DNA of 64,000 nt from Rhabdonatronobacter sediminivivens (GCF_013415485.1 NZ_JACBXS010000009.1:48772-112771), one strand, 5' to 3'; shown: positions 27,425 through 35,091, counted from the first letter of the stretch. Numbers and translations are program-made. Notes: generated from the letters alone by a model not told the origin.

Positions 27425-27609
27425 GTCTTGGGGTCCGGATCCCGCTGGTGCCCGTCAAGCTGGGTCCGGGCCTTTTCCTGCAACGCGGCGCCGAGCTTGC
27501 GTTCGGCCCTGGAGCGGCCATGGCGCGCTGCGTTCTCATCCCCCTCCTGGCGGGCGCGGTCGCGGGCGGCCTGTTTCCGGGCGGTGCGGAGGTTGATGAT
27601 TCTGCTCAT
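27421..27609 (-). CDS. DUF4169-family small basic protein
   Basis: A 62-residue, strongly charged protein (MSRIINLRTARKQAARDRARQ, then RSRAERKLGAALQEKARTQLDGHQRDP). Its N-terminal motif INLRTARKQAxR matches the DUF4169 family. It has no predicted enzymatic function, and the helical charged sequence suggests a nucleic-acid- or protein-binding helix. It lies immediately upstream of the RHH gene with a 4-nt overlap. Confidence 0.8.
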   Translation of the reverse strand: MSRIINLRTARKQAARDRARQEGDENAARHGRSRAERKLGAALQEKARTQLDGHQRDPDPKT

Positions 27610-27738
27610 GCCTCAATCCTAGCAACAAACAGCAGGGGGCGGCAATTCCCGCGCGCGCATCCTGCCACCGGACCGCCCTGCAGGCGCCATGAGCCGCGCC
27701 TAGGTCCAGGACATGTTTCAGCAAAAGGATTGCCCACC

Positions 27739-28635
27739 ATGTTCGGACGCGTTCTGCGCCAAAGCCGCCGGTTCTGGGTCGCCGTGCTCGCCGGCACAAT
27801 CTTCCTGTTCATTTCCCACCAGAGCGGTCTGGCGGAACTCGATCTGGATTTCGATCACGGAGCGCTGCCGGGCGCCTGGGCGGTGGGGATCATGGCGGTC
27901 TCGATCCTTCTGGCCACGATGATCATTTTCGGGACGTTGACGCTCGTCTTTGCCCTGTTCATCGCCAGTCTGCTGTTTGTGGTGGAACTCCTGTTGTTCG
28001 GCTCGATGCTGTTCACGGCGTTTGCACTGACCGTGGGGCCGATGATGGAGGGCGCGGCGTGGGCAAGCTGGGTCTGGCCCGTGGTGTGCTTCGCCTGCCC
28101 CATGCTGGCGTTCGAGGCGATCTATGGCGGAAACTTCAGCGACCGGGGGCGGCGCGACATGGCGCCCTACAGGTTCTCGCTCACCCTGCCCGCAAGCCCC
28201 GAGGCCGTCTGGGGAATGCTGGTGCCCCAATCCCCGCTGCCGCCCGAGTTCCACTGGCCGCAAGCCAGCACGCTCGCTGCGCCCGAGGGGAGCGATGCGG
28301 ATTTCATCCTTTGCCTGCCGCGGCGCCGGGACCTGAAGGACGCGGTCCTGGAAATCCGCTACGAGACGCTGACGCCGCATGCCCATGCCCGCTACACCGA
28401 GACCCCGCGCCCCGGCACCGCCGACCCGGAAATGCTGGTCGAGATCACCCTGCACCAGAACCCGGATGGCACCTGCACGGTGACGGTGCTGCAGCAGTTC
28501 CGGAACGTGGCGTTCAAGCAGCGGCTCTCGCTCTGGCTGAACCACACGTATCGGGACGCCGAGGCGTTCTTTCGCGCGCGGCTGACAGGGCGGCCGGACT
28601 GGTCGCTCATGGGTGCGCAACAGCTGCGCGACTGA
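27739..28635 (+). CDS. Membrane protein of unknown function with C-terminal soluble domain
   Basis: A 298-residue protein I do not recognise. Residues about 10-130 hold about four hydrophobic segments (WVAVLAGTIFLFISHQSGL, AVGIMAVSILLATMIIFGTL, TLVFALFIASLLFVVELLLF, AWASWVWPVVCFACPMLAF). Residues about 145-298 form a soluble domain whose pattern (FSLTLPASPEAVWGMLVPQ, MLVEITLHQNPDGTCTVTVLQQF) suggests an SRPBCC/START-like ligand-binding fold, but this is a guess. AAGGA precedes ATG 27739. It lies directly upstream of ssrA. Confidence 0.75.
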   Translation: MFGRVLRQSRRFWVAVLAGTIFLFISHQSGLAELDLDFDHGALPGAWAVGIMAVSILLATMIIFGTLTLVFALFIASLLFVVELLLFGSMLFTAFALTVGPMMEGAAWASWVWPVVCFACPMLAFEAIYGGNFSDRGRRDMAPYRFSLTLPASPEAVWGMLVPQSPLPPEFHWPQASTLAAPEGSDADFILCLPRRRDLKDAVLEIRYETLTPHAHARYTETPRPGTADPEMLVEITLHQNPDGTCTVTVLQQFRNVAFKQRLSLWLNHTYRDAEAFFRARLTGRPDWSLMGAQQLRD

Positions 28636-28644
28636 TTGCGCCCT

Positions 28645-28673
28645 CTTGCGCTGCGCGGGCTTCGCGCCTACAT
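28645..28673 (+). promoter_or_regulatory. Sigma70-type promoter of ssrA
   Basis: CTTGCG (28645-28650), a 17-nt spacer, and CTACAT (28668-28673). A start about 7 nt later, near 28680, would begin the transcript at GTCCC-GCAA-GGGAC, a tetraloop hairpin that fits the 5' end of a permuted tmRNA precursor. The promoter begins within 10 bp of the stop of the preceding membrane-protein gene. Confidence 0.6.
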
Positions 28674-28679
28674 CTGGGG

Positions 28680-28995
28680 TGTCCCGCAAGGGACTATGGA
28701 CATAAACGCGCTCGTAATAAGCGGATCGGACCCGGGGGCGGTACCCGGCGGCTCCACCATACACCCGGTCATTGGCGGGACATGGGGCCGAAACAGGATC
28801 GACGAACGTCTAAAGGGGTTTGCTTTGTCCCGGTGAGCTACCACCGTTATCGGTGCGCTAAGTACAGTTGCCAATGACAACCGTGCTCCGGTCGCAGTCG
28901 CAGCGTAAGCTGTCACAAGACCGAAACTTAAGCCCTTGCGCCTAGCCGCGTAAGGCGGGGTCCGCAGGCACCTGGCAACAGAAGCCTGCACTTCA
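28680..28995 (+). ncRNA. ssrA: Two-piece (circularly permuted) tmRNA
   Basis: Rescues stalled ribosomes by trans-translation. The alphaproteobacterial permuted order is seen: the acceptor piece comes first and ends CGGCTCC-A-CCA at 28759. After a 24-nt intervening segment the coding piece starts GGGGCCGAAACAGGATCGAC at 28784. The two strands GGGGCCG and CGGCTCC pair over 7 bp. The tag frame is 28870-28908, coding ANDNRAPVAVAA followed by TAA. The T-arm reads CCGGG-GGCGGTA-CCCGG, with a loop unlike the usual TTCRANY. The 3' end is placed at the GCAGGC/GCCTGC hairpin (28963-28989). Ends are approximate to about 10 nt. Short reading frames across this region are not genes. Confidence 0.93.
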
Positions 28996-28998
28996 TTT
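28981..28998 (+). repeat. Candidate left attachment site at the 3' end of ssrA
   Basis: The last hairpin strand of ssrA and its flank (GAAGCCTGCA-C-TTC-A-TTT) recur with two mismatches at 38937-38954, just inside the far end of the integrase-bearing region. A tmRNA 3' end is a classic target for tyrosine integrases, and the integrase gene begins only about 50 bp away. Sequence similarity is seen directly; att function is inferred. Confidence 0.45.
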
Positions 28999-29046
28999 CG
29001 CTGACTGTAAGCATTTGATATTGCTCTCCTTTCATTTTACATTTTT

Positions 29047-30105
29047 TCAGCGTTTTACAGTTTTGTCCTGCTTGCGTTCTTTCATGCTGCGCAGGACAGC
29101 TTGCCCGCCCGCCTTTCGATCAGCGTAGCGGCTGTAGCGTTCGATCATCTCGACAGACATTCCGACCATGTCGCTGATCTGTTGCCCGCTGTATCCGGCC
29201 TGCCTGAGCCGGATGACCGCATTGGCGCGCAGGCCATGCCAGACCGCGCCTTCCAGTTCCGGGTGATCCTCCCGCGCCTTGTCGAAGATCTTCCACATCT
29301 GATTCGTGGTGACGGGCTTGCCCGCGTTCTTGCCTTCGTCCTGCAACAAAAACGGCCCCGGTCGCTTTTCCCATCCCTGCATTTCCGCTTCCAGTTCCGG
29401 GAAGATCGGGCACCACGGTTGAACGCCGGTTTTCTTCTGAGGCAGGTTGAAGCCGCCTTCGTCAACATCGGTCCAGCCAAGCCGCACCACGTCGCTGATC
29501 CGCTGGCCGGTCCAGCGTCCCAGAAGATACGCGCGGCGCAGCGTGCCGGTGAAATGCGCCTCGGCAATGGCAAGCTGTTCAGGCGTCCAGGGCTTGTGCC
29601 CCTCTCCCTTGCTGAAATGTGGAACGCCCAAAGTCGGGTCGCGCTCTAACAGTTCGCGCGGCCCCATGGCCCAGCGACACATCGCGCGCAGGGCGTCCAG
29701 CGTGTTGTTCGCCGTGCCGGGTCGATCAGCGCCAATCTTCTCGATCAGTGCCAGCACATGCGACGGGCGCAACTTCGCGGCAGGCAGATCGCCCCATGCG
29801 GCCCGCACATACTTCAGGTGACGCTGATACTGATCCTGAGTGCCCTTGGACAGCTTGCGCGGCAGTCCCGGCCATGCGGTCACATAGGCGTCGATCAGCG
29901 CGCCCACGGTATCGGTAGGGATCGGCCCGACAAGGCCCTGCGCCTGTCTGACAGCGTTCCAGAACTCCGGGGTGGTCGGATCATCAGGCAGGCGTATGCG
30001 CGGCCCCTGGTGGGGCGTGTTGCGGCCTGTCTGATAATAGAAATACTCCCGCCCGCGCGAAATGACGCGATGCACATTCCGGGGCAGTGAAACCTTAGGT
30101 GACAT
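29047..30105 (-). CDS. Tyrosine-type site-specific integrase
   Basis: A 352-residue lambda-type recombinase that would integrate and excise the element at ssrA. A core-binding SAM-like domain covers about 60-155 (IDAYVTAWPGLPRKLSKGTQDQYQRHLKYV). The catalytic domain has Arg202 (GRWTGQRISDVVRL), Lys225 (LPQKKTG), His290-x-x-Arg293 (WHGLRANAV) and the nucleophile Tyr324 (MIERYSRYAD). The second His/Trp position of the usual GHxS box is occupied by Met (VGMSVEM), a tolerated but less common form. It overlaps the AlpA-like gene by 11 nt and its 3' end faces ssrA. The 3' flank (28990-29046) is markedly AT-rich. Confidence 0.95.
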   Translation of the reverse strand: MSPKVSLPRNVHRVISRGREYFYYQTGRNTPHQGPRIRLPDDPTTPEFWNAVRQAQGLVGPIPTDTVGALIDAYVTAWPGLPRKLSKGTQDQYQRHLKYVRAAWGDLPAAKLRPSHVLALIEKIGADRPGTANNTLDALRAMCRWAMGPRELLERDPTLGVPHFSKGEGHKPWTPEQLAIAEAHFTGTLRRAYLLGRWTGQRISDVVRLGWTDVDEGGFNLPQKKTGVQPWCPIFPELEAEMQGWEKRPGPFLLQDEGKNAGKPVTTNQMWKIFDKAREDHPELEGAVWHGLRANAVIRLRQAGYSGQQISDMVGMSVEMIERYSRYADRKAGGQAVLRSMKERKQDKTVKR

Positions 30106-30355
30106 TGTTCAGCCCCTGCATGAAGGGGTCCGCCTCGGGCGATTCCGACTGCGCGCCCAGCGCTGCATCTACCTGTGCCCAATTCCAGCGCACTGAGCCG
30201 CCAATTCTGACTGGCTTAGGCAGGATGCCGCGCTGCACATAGCTTTCAACGGTCGTTTCTGAGATGTCCAGTTCCGCCGCAAGTGTGGCCTTGCTGACGT
30301 ATGAAGGGGGGCGCAAACCTGCGACGGTGCGACGGTCAGAAGCTTTTTTCGGCAT
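30095..30355 (-). CDS. AlpA-like helix-turn-helix regulator/excisionase
   Basis: An 86-residue MerR/AlpA-like DNA-binding protein. SYVSKATLAAELDISETTVESYVQRGILPKPVRIGGSVRWNWAQVDAAL has the winged-helix layout of AlpA and Xis-type directionality factors: helix-turn-helix, then the GILPxPVRIGGxVRW wing. It is placed directly upstream of, and overlapping, the integrase gene, as usual for recombination directionality factors. ATG 30355 is chosen as the first start giving a conserved basic N-terminus (MPKKASDRR). Confidence 0.85.
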   Translation of the reverse strand: MPKKASDRRTVAGLRPPSYVSKATLAAELDISETTVESYVQRGILPKPVRIGGSVRWNWAQVDAALGAQSESPEADPFMQGLNNVT

Positions 30356-30507
30356 GATCCGGCCCTCGGTCTCGGGGTGGACCCCGCCACGGCACTGCGC
30401 GGCGGGGTTGTGCAACGTCACTCGCTTTGAAGGAGCCTTGAGCCGTTGCTGCGGGTGTTTTCAGGCACCGCCCGCTGGCCTTGCGCTCGGCTAACCCGTA
30501 GAGCGCA

Positions 30508-30529
30508 CCGCCCCGGCTGAAGGGGGCGG
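30508..30529 (-). terminator. Hairpin between the capsid gene and the alpA-int module
   Basis: CCGCCCC (30508-30514) and GGGGCGG (30523-30529) form a 7-bp stem with an 8-nt loop, 9 nt after the capsid stop at 30538. There is no T-run. It could end or attenuate the structural transcript before the recombination genes. Confidence 0.45.
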
Positions 30530-30537
30530 ATTCGGTG

Positions 30538-32004
30538 TTACGCGCCGGGGTTGCGATACCAGGTCGCGGTTTCAACAAACTTCGCGTCCAGCGCCCAAAC
30601 CAGCCGCATTTCCATGCCCAGCGTGTTCCAGCCCGGACGGGTTTCGACACGCGGCGCGCGCTGCCCGTCGAGGAACGCATGCGCCAGCCCGTCGAAGCGT
30701 GCCGGGTCTGCGATCAGATACCAGGCCTCGGGATCGGACAGGCCCGGTTCCACGATCAGTTCCAGCGCGTTCTGAAACGGGTTCGCGTCCGAGGACTTCG
30801 TCGCGTTGATGTCGGCCAGAACCTTCTGCGCGGCGGTTTCCAGTTCGGCTGGAACCACCAGCCCCCACGGTTCGACGGCATACAGTTCGCCGTTCAGACC
30901 GCGCTGTTTGCGCATTGCCGTGCGGGCGATGCTCAGCGACTCGATGCTGATCGCGGCGCCGCTGGATGCCAGGTTGCCATGATCGGCATGGAACATCGCG
31001 GTTCCGTCCGCCATGTTCTGCCCGGCCCCGCTGTTGGCCTCGATCGGTTCCAGCAGGACGTGCCGAAGGCGTTCGACGGCGCCCTGCACCATGCGGTTGC
31101 CAATGTCCCCCAGCAGGCGCATCGCGGTGGCGTCGTTCGTCAGTGCCACGTTGCTGATATTGAAGCCGCTGGCGAAGTCGCGCACCGTGGGCAGGAACTC
31201 GCCCTTTTCCTCGGCAGTCACGAACTTGACTTCGCCGCCCTCGGCCACCTCCTGCGGCATGCCCGTTGCAGACAGTGTGAGCGAACGCCCGACGCGGTAA
31301 TCGTCGCGCGCGACCTCGTGCGATGCGCGTGCCAGATCGGGCAAGCGCTGTTCCATGCGGCGCGCGACCAGATTCGACAGGCTGTTTTCCAAGATCAGCG
31401 GAAAGTCGGACTCGCTGTGCGTCGCCGCCATGCGAACCGCTTCGGCCTCATTGAGCGGGCGGAGCCCCTTCGAATGGCAGACGGCCATCGCGACCTGCGG
31501 CATGGTCATCTGCGCCGCATCGCGGCCCATGGCGCTGGTTTTGCCCTTCGGATCAAGCCGGGCCAGCAAGCCCTCGACCATCTTCGCGCGCAGGCCCGGC
31601 CCGTTGTCCCAAGTATGACCGACAACAGGCTTGTGATGAAGATACGCGCTGCGCTCGGCTTCGGACGGCCCCAGCATGGCAACGTCCGTGTCTCCCTTCG
31701 CCGCCCATGCAGCCTGAATCGCTTCCAGGCCGGTCTGAAACAGCGCGTCCGGGTCGGTGACTTCGCCATCCTCGGGAACAGCATTCATCACCGCGTCGAT
31801 GGTCTCGGCCTCGGAAATTTTCAGCCGCGCAGAGATCGGCGCCAGCCGCTTGTGAGCCTTGACCAGCGCGCCCGCTACGTCGGCGTTCATCTTCGGATGC
31901 GCGGCCAGCCGGTCGGCCAGATCGTCGGGTGCCTTCGCGGCGCGGGTAATGGCCCGCATCTGCGCCAGAGCGCGCGCGGATGTTTGGGTTTCGTGATCAA
32001 GCAT
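30538..32004 (-). CDS. Phage major capsid protein (Mu gpT-like)
   Basis: A 488-residue head protein. The C-terminal 300 residues read like the Mu-like major head subunit/gpT group: VGRSLTLSATGMPQEVAEGGEVKFVTAEEKGEFL, RDFASGFNISNVALTNDATAMRLLGDIGNRM, GTAMFHADHGNLASSGAAI, and WYLIADPARFDGLAHAFLDGQRAPRVETRPGW. The N-terminal 190 residues are charged and helical and could be a scaffold-like extension removed by the upstream ClpP-type protease. Its ATG (32004) overlaps the protease stop by 8 nt. The gene is intact, with no frameshift. Confidence 0.88.
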   Translation of the reverse strand: MLDHETQTSARALAQMRAITRAAKAPDDLADRLAAHPKMNADVAGALVKAHKRLAPISARLKISEAETIDAVMNAVPEDGEVTDPDALFQTGLEAIQAAWAAKGDTDVAMLGPSEAERSAYLHHKPVVGHTWDNGPGLRAKMVEGLLARLDPKGKTSAMGRDAAQMTMPQVAMAVCHSKGLRPLNEAEAVRMAATHSESDFPLILENSLSNLVARRMEQRLPDLARASHEVARDDYRVGRSLTLSATGMPQEVAEGGEVKFVTAEEKGEFLPTVRDFASGFNISNVALTNDATAMRLLGDIGNRMVQGAVERLRHVLLEPIEANSGAGQNMADGTAMFHADHGNLASSGAAISIESLSIARTAMRKQRGLNGELYAVEPWGLVVPAELETAAQKVLADINATKSSDANPFQNALELIVEPGLSDPEAWYLIADPARFDGLAHAFLDGQRAPRVETRPGWNTLGMEMRLVWALDAKFVETATWYRNPGA

Positions 32005-32614
32005 CGGTCGTTTCCTTTTTGCCTGTATCGGGCGAAGCGGTCGCCCAGCCGTTGGCCCGCGCCATCCGCACCAGCGATGCCGGGGCATGTTGAAAGCGGG
32101 TGAAGTCGAATTGCGCGACAGCGACGGGTTGCCCGTCGCCCTCGATCCGGTCGATGAAATTCAGCGCCAGAGCCTCGGAAGCTGTCATCCAAGATTCGGC
32201 CTTCATCCATGACGCTATCCGCGCGACAGGGTGGCCGGTGGCGCGCGCGTATGCCGCCGCATAGGTTGCGGTCAGCTTGTCCAGCGTGTCGGCTGTCCTG
32301 CGATGCCCGTCTGCCGTGCCGAAAGAGACAGCGCCGGGTTCGTGAATCATTATCACTGCGTCCGGGTGCGCGATGATCGTCTTGCCGCCGCACATGGCCA
32401 GCGATGCCGCACTTGCCGCGATGCCCTGCACAATCACTGTCACGTTGCCGTGGCGTTCGAGTTCGGCCAGCATCGCGCTGCCCTCGAAGGCGCAGCCGCC
32501 CGGCGAATTGATAACCACATTCGCGCCGCTTGGATGCTGCGCCAGATATGCGGAAACCGCCGACGCGGTGGAGTTGCCTTCGCCGATGATGCCCTCGATC
32601 CGATACGCGCTCAT
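31997..32614 (-). CDS. ClpP-related phage head-maturation protease
   Basis: A 205-residue serine protease of the ClpP/crotonase fold, used by many phages to process head proteins. The catalytic triad is readable: Ser68 (VQGIAASAASLAMCGG), His91 (AVIMIHEPGAV) and Asp155 (LNFIDRIEGD). The N-terminal NVVINSPGGCAFEGSAMLAEL gives the oxyanion-hole Gly-Gly. It lies immediately upstream of, and coupled to, the capsid gene, the usual pairing. Its ATG overlaps the stop of the preceding ORF (ATGA). Confidence 0.92.
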   Translation of the reverse strand: MSAYRIEGIIGEGNSTASAVSAYLAQHPSGANVVINSPGGCAFEGSAMLAELERHGNVTVIVQGIAASAASLAMCGGKTIIAHPDAVIMIHEPGAVSFGTADGHRRTADTLDKLTATYAAAYARATGHPVARIASWMKAESWMTASEALALNFIDRIEGDGQPVAVAQFDFTRFQHAPASLVRMARANGWATASPDTGKKETTDA

Positions 32615-33150
32615 TGGCTGGCCTCGGCCGCAAAGGGGTCAATGCCGATTTCTTCGGCGCGGTCGCGAACGACATTTGCCGCCCGGGTGGCGTTCACCAG
32701 GAACACGCGAACGACGCGGTGTTGCCCTCGCATAGCAACGGCGCGATCCGGCCCGCCCGCCTCAAACGTCCGGGCTTCGTCCAGCCAGGCCGGGAACTGC
32801 GCAAGTTCGCCCGCATAGGTCACGGCCCAGCGGCGGGTTTCGTCGCCCTGCATGGCTTCCAGAATCGCCACGCCCGCCCACCAGTCAAATGGTTCGATCT
32901 GGTGCAGCGGGTGACGCGGGAAACGCCCCATGACCTCGACCACCAGCGGCGCAGCGTCCGAAGGTGCAAGCCCCCCCAGGCCATCATCTTCGCCGCCGAT
33001 CAGGTCCAGCATCAGGCGCAGGCGAAAAGCATGGTCGAGGGTGAAGGCGTCGCGCTCGGGCGGCTCAAACGGAATCTGGCCCCGCTCTCTGAGCAGGTCC
33101 ATCCGCTTCGGGCGAATATCGGCGATGTAAGCTATTTCTGCGCGCTTCAT
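32611..33150 (-). CDS. Phage-type protein of unknown function upstream of the head protease
   Basis: A 179-residue protein I do not recognise. The N-terminal 50 residues (MKRAEIAYIADIRPKRMDLLRERGQIPFEPPERDAFTLDHAFRLRLMLDLI) could form a MerR-like helical DNA-binding unit. The rest is acidic (PSDAAPLVVEVMGRFPRHPLHQIEPFDWWAGVAILEAMQGDE) and ends in a basic helix. AGGGAG 6 nt before ATG 33150 fixes the start. It is coupled to the ClpP-like gene by ATGA. Its position, first before protease and capsid, suggests a regulatory or head-assembly role (inference). Confidence 0.75.
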   Translation of the reverse strand: MKRAEIAYIADIRPKRMDLLRERGQIPFEPPERDAFTLDHAFRLRLMLDLIGGEDDGLGGLAPSDAAPLVVEVMGRFPRHPLHQIEPFDWWAGVAILEAMQGDETRRWAVTYAGELAQFPAWLDEARTFEAGGPDRAVAMRGQHRVVRVFLVNATRAANVVRDRAEEIGIDPFAAEASQ

Positions 33151-33249
33151 TGAAAACTCCCTCACTTGCGGAAAAATTAGCATGAGCGCCGCCTACCGTC
33201 AATCCCGCATGTGAGGAACTCGGCGCCGTCGCCAGCGCCGGTTCGGGTG

Positions 33250-33633
33250 TTACTTTTTCCCCGCTGCCATGTCGGCGCGCTCAAGATCGGCGCGTCCGGT
33301 CCAGCATCCTTGAACCTGCCCCGACAGATCGCGCCGGGGCAGATAATCGACAGCGCCAGACGCGCGCACCAGCCTGACCTTGTCGCCGTCAAACCAGTTC
33401 TGGATGCGCGCAAAGCTGCCATCGGTCAGGTGGTAGAGCGCATCGCAGTCAATGAAGGTCTGCGCCCTCATTTCCAGCGCCACACCAGCCCGCAAGTGAA
33501 GCGCGGGAAAATCGGCATGCACATGCACCACATACGGCGCGCAAGATTCGGTCGCGGGGTTCAGAATTGGAATGGACACAAGGCCCCTCGGACAAGTCTC
33601 ACCGGCCCGCAGTTCAAATACAGGCAAGGTCAT
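33250..33633 (-). CDS. Small island protein, unknown function
   Basis: 127 residues (MTLPVFELRAGETCPRGLVSIPILNPATESCAPYVVHVHADFPALHLRAG, then RIQNWFDGDKVRLVRASGAVDYLPRRDLSG). It looks like a small beta-rich fold; no family recognised. It is the last member of a chain of four ORFs, each joined to the next by an ATGA stop/start overlap, which argues strongly that it is translated. Confidence 0.7.
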   Translation of the reverse strand: MTLPVFELRAGETCPRGLVSIPILNPATESCAPYVVHVHADFPALHLRAGVALEMRAQTFIDCDALYHLTDGSFARIQNWFDGDKVRLVRASGAVDYLPRRDLSGQVQGCWTGRADLERADMAAGKK

Positions 33634-33902
33634 GTCCGCGCCCCCTCGACCTTCGGTGCGTCGCCTTCTGGCCGACTCTCCCGTATCGCCTTCCACTCTG
33701 CCGTGCGCAGCTTCCAGAGTTCTGCCATCTTCTCCGCCAGCATCGGACGAAGCATGAAGAATGCCTTTGCGGCAGGCGCCTGCACATCGGGAAACCTTAT
33801 GTGTTCCTCGATCACGTCCAGCGCAGCGATCAGGCCATCAATGTGGTTCAATACTGCGTCGGTCGCTTCGTGCGCGTCGCGCTGGTGCTCTGGCACGCTC
33901 AT
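33630..33902 (-). CDS. Small helical island protein, unknown function
   Basis: 90 residues (MSVPEHQRDAHEATDAVLNHIDGLIAALDVIEEHIRFPD, AKAFFMLRPMLAEKMAELWKLRTAEWKAIRES). It seems all-helical and acidic at the N-terminus, basic at the end. No family recognised. Both ends overlap neighbouring ORFs by 4 nt (ATGA), so it is co-translated with them. Confidence 0.7.
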   Translation of the reverse strand: MSVPEHQRDAHEATDAVLNHIDGLIAALDVIEEHIRFPDVQAPAAKAFFMLRPMLAEKMAELWKLRTAEWKAIRESRPEGDAPKVEGART

Positions 33903-34117
33903 TGGATGTTCCCCTTCGGCAGGTTCACGGCGTCCAGCGCATTGTTCAGATCGCCCGCCAGTTCTTCGGCCAGGTAGATCAGCGCGGCCTTGCCTTCGTC
34001 GCACCTTTCCTCGCCTTCAAGGAAGGCGACGGCGTTCATTATGCCCGAAAGGCGCGTGGCCTTGAAATGCATATCGGTCAGGTATTCAGACAAGCCGGGC
34101 TTCGGGGTGCTGGTCAT
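33899..34117 (-). CDS. Small helical island protein, unknown function
   Basis: 72 residues (MTSTPKPGLSEYLTDMHFKATRLSGIMNAVAFLEGEERCDEGKAALIYLAEELAGDLNNALDAVNLP). It is predicted helical and acidic; the length and the LAEELAxxLNxALD pattern recall small phage accessory proteins, but no function can be assigned. ATGA overlaps at both ends. Confidence 0.7.
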   Translation of the reverse strand: MTSTPKPGLSEYLTDMHFKATRLSGIMNAVAFLEGEERCDEGKAALIYLAEELAGDLNNALDAVNLPKGNIQ

Positions 34118-34434
34118 TGGCCCGGCCTCCCCACAACAGGCCCTTCGGTCACGTCGACAATATGCCCGTCCGGGTGATCCTCGATCCGCTTGGCGATTGC
34201 CCCGTGGGCACCCTGCAATTCCTGCAAGCGTGCCATCCGTTCAGGGGTCCAGCGCTTCCTTGGGGGAACCTTCGCAAGTGCCGGGTCATTATTCACGCTG
34301 TGGACGTAAAGCGCGACTTCCTGCATCGCGGCGTTCGCTTCATCACAGAGCCTGAAAATCTCATCGCCGCGGGTAAGGCCTGCAGTCGAAGGCAAGCCGG
34401 TATCGTTCCCCGGCGCGGGGTTCTTGTTCGTCAT
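34114..34434 (-). CDS. Small island protein, unknown function
   Basis: 106 residues (GDEIFRLCDEANAAMQEVALYVHSVNNDPALAKVPPRKRWTPERMARLQELQGAHGAIAKRIEDHPDG). Helical with a basic middle; no family recognised. It is first in the four-ORF coupled chain that follows the Arc-like repressor gene by 35 nt, with GGAGC upstream of its ATG. Confidence 0.7.
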   Translation of the reverse strand: MTNKNPAPGNDTGLPSTAGLTRGDEIFRLCDEANAAMQEVALYVHSVNNDPALAKVPPRKRWTPERMARLQELQGAHGAIAKRIEDHPDGHIVDVTEGPVVGRPGQ

Positions 34435-34469
34435 GGTCGTTGCTCCAATGGTTAGGGGTGGTCGGGTGG

Positions 34470-34673
34470 TCAGTCTCGCATGGCCGGTGGAGGCGTGTCC
34501 TCCGGACTTCTGTCCGGAAAACTATCCGCAATGATAACAACGCGCTCCATCCGGTCGCGGATCGCGCGGATGACTTCGCTGTTCTGGCTTGCGCCGTTCT
34601 TCGCGGCCTCGGCCTCGATCCATGCTTTCAGATCGGGCGGAAGGCGTAGCTGCATCGGTTTGCGGTCGTTCAT
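34470..34673 (-). CDS. Arc-type ribbon-helix-helix DNA-binding protein
   Basis: 67 residues: KPMQLRLPPDLKAWIEAEAAKNGASQNSEVIRAIRDRMERV is a textbook Arc/MetJ ribbon-helix-helix (beta strand MQLRLP, helix A, turn GASQNSEV, helix B). It probably represses its own operon through the palindromic sites just upstream. GAGG lies 8 nt before the ATG. It is divergent from the second RHH gene at 34780, giving a two-regulator switch like phage Arc/Mnt. Confidence 0.88.
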   Translation of the reverse strand: MNDRKPMQLRLPPDLKAWIEAEAAKNGASQNSEVIRAIRDRMERVVIIADSFPDRSPEDTPPPAMRD

Positions 34674-34690
34674 GGTGAAAACCTCAATAA

Positions 34691-34756
34691 GTCACCGTGA
34701 CACTATATGTCACCGTGACGCCATTGCGGTCAAGAAAAAAATGCTGTCACCGTGAC
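34691..34756. promoter_or_regulatory. Three-copy palindromic operator (GTCACCGTGAC) in the divergent switch region
   Basis: The 11-bp palindrome GTCACCGTGAC occurs exactly three times: 34691-34701, 34709-34719 and 34746-34756 (start-to-start 18 and 37 bp). The 106-bp region between two divergent RHH genes is AT-rich otherwise. On the minus strand a promoter TTGACC (34733-34728) with CATATA (34709-34704), spacer 18 bp, straddles the second copy, so a bound repressor would block RNA polymerase. These are the obvious targets of one or both Arc-like proteins. Confidence 0.8.
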
Positions 34757-34779
34757 ACAAATCTAGCTTGAGGGTGGAA

Positions 34780-35067
34780 ATGGTGGATTCGGTGGGACGC
34801 GACAGCGACAAGTTCATGCTGCGATTTCCGGACGGTATGAGGGAAGCAATCCGGGTTGCGGCAGAGTCTAACCACAGGTCGATGAATGCCGAAATTGTTG
34901 CTCGGCTCTCGGAGTCTCTGAATACGGGATTTGGACCTGATCTGCTTCGGCTTCACCTCTTTGTCGGGGCGCCGCAAGAAAAGCTGAATGCCGCTGACGT
35001 GCTGGAATCATACGCAGCGTTTCTGCGCGATAAGGCCCGGAGTGAACTATCTGACAAGGGAAGCTGA
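34780..35067 (+). CDS. Second Arc-type ribbon-helix-helix DNA-binding protein
   Basis: 95 residues: KFMLRFPDGMREAIRVAAESNHRSMNAEIVARLSESLNTGF matches the Arc_DNA_binding domain (beta strand KFMLRFP, helix, SMNAEIVARL). The C-terminal 45 residues (LLRLHLFVGAPQEKLNAADVLESYAAFLRDKARSEL) are extra. It is the only plus-strand gene of the island. ATG 34780 is preferred over an upstream TTG because GAGGG precedes it. It is convergent with the small terminase gene. It probably antagonises the leftward RHH regulator. Confidence 0.88.
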   Translation: MVDSVGRDSDKFMLRFPDGMREAIRVAAESNHRSMNAEIVARLSESLNTGFGPDLLRLHLFVGAPQEKLNAADVLESYAAFLRDKARSELSDKGS

Positions 35068-35091
35068 TAGCGGATTCCCCGCGCGCGCGGA

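Noticed and set aside
28636..28991. Short coding frames on both strands across ssrA
   Set aside because: They cover a tmRNA with all its diagnostic elements; no independent coding evidence.
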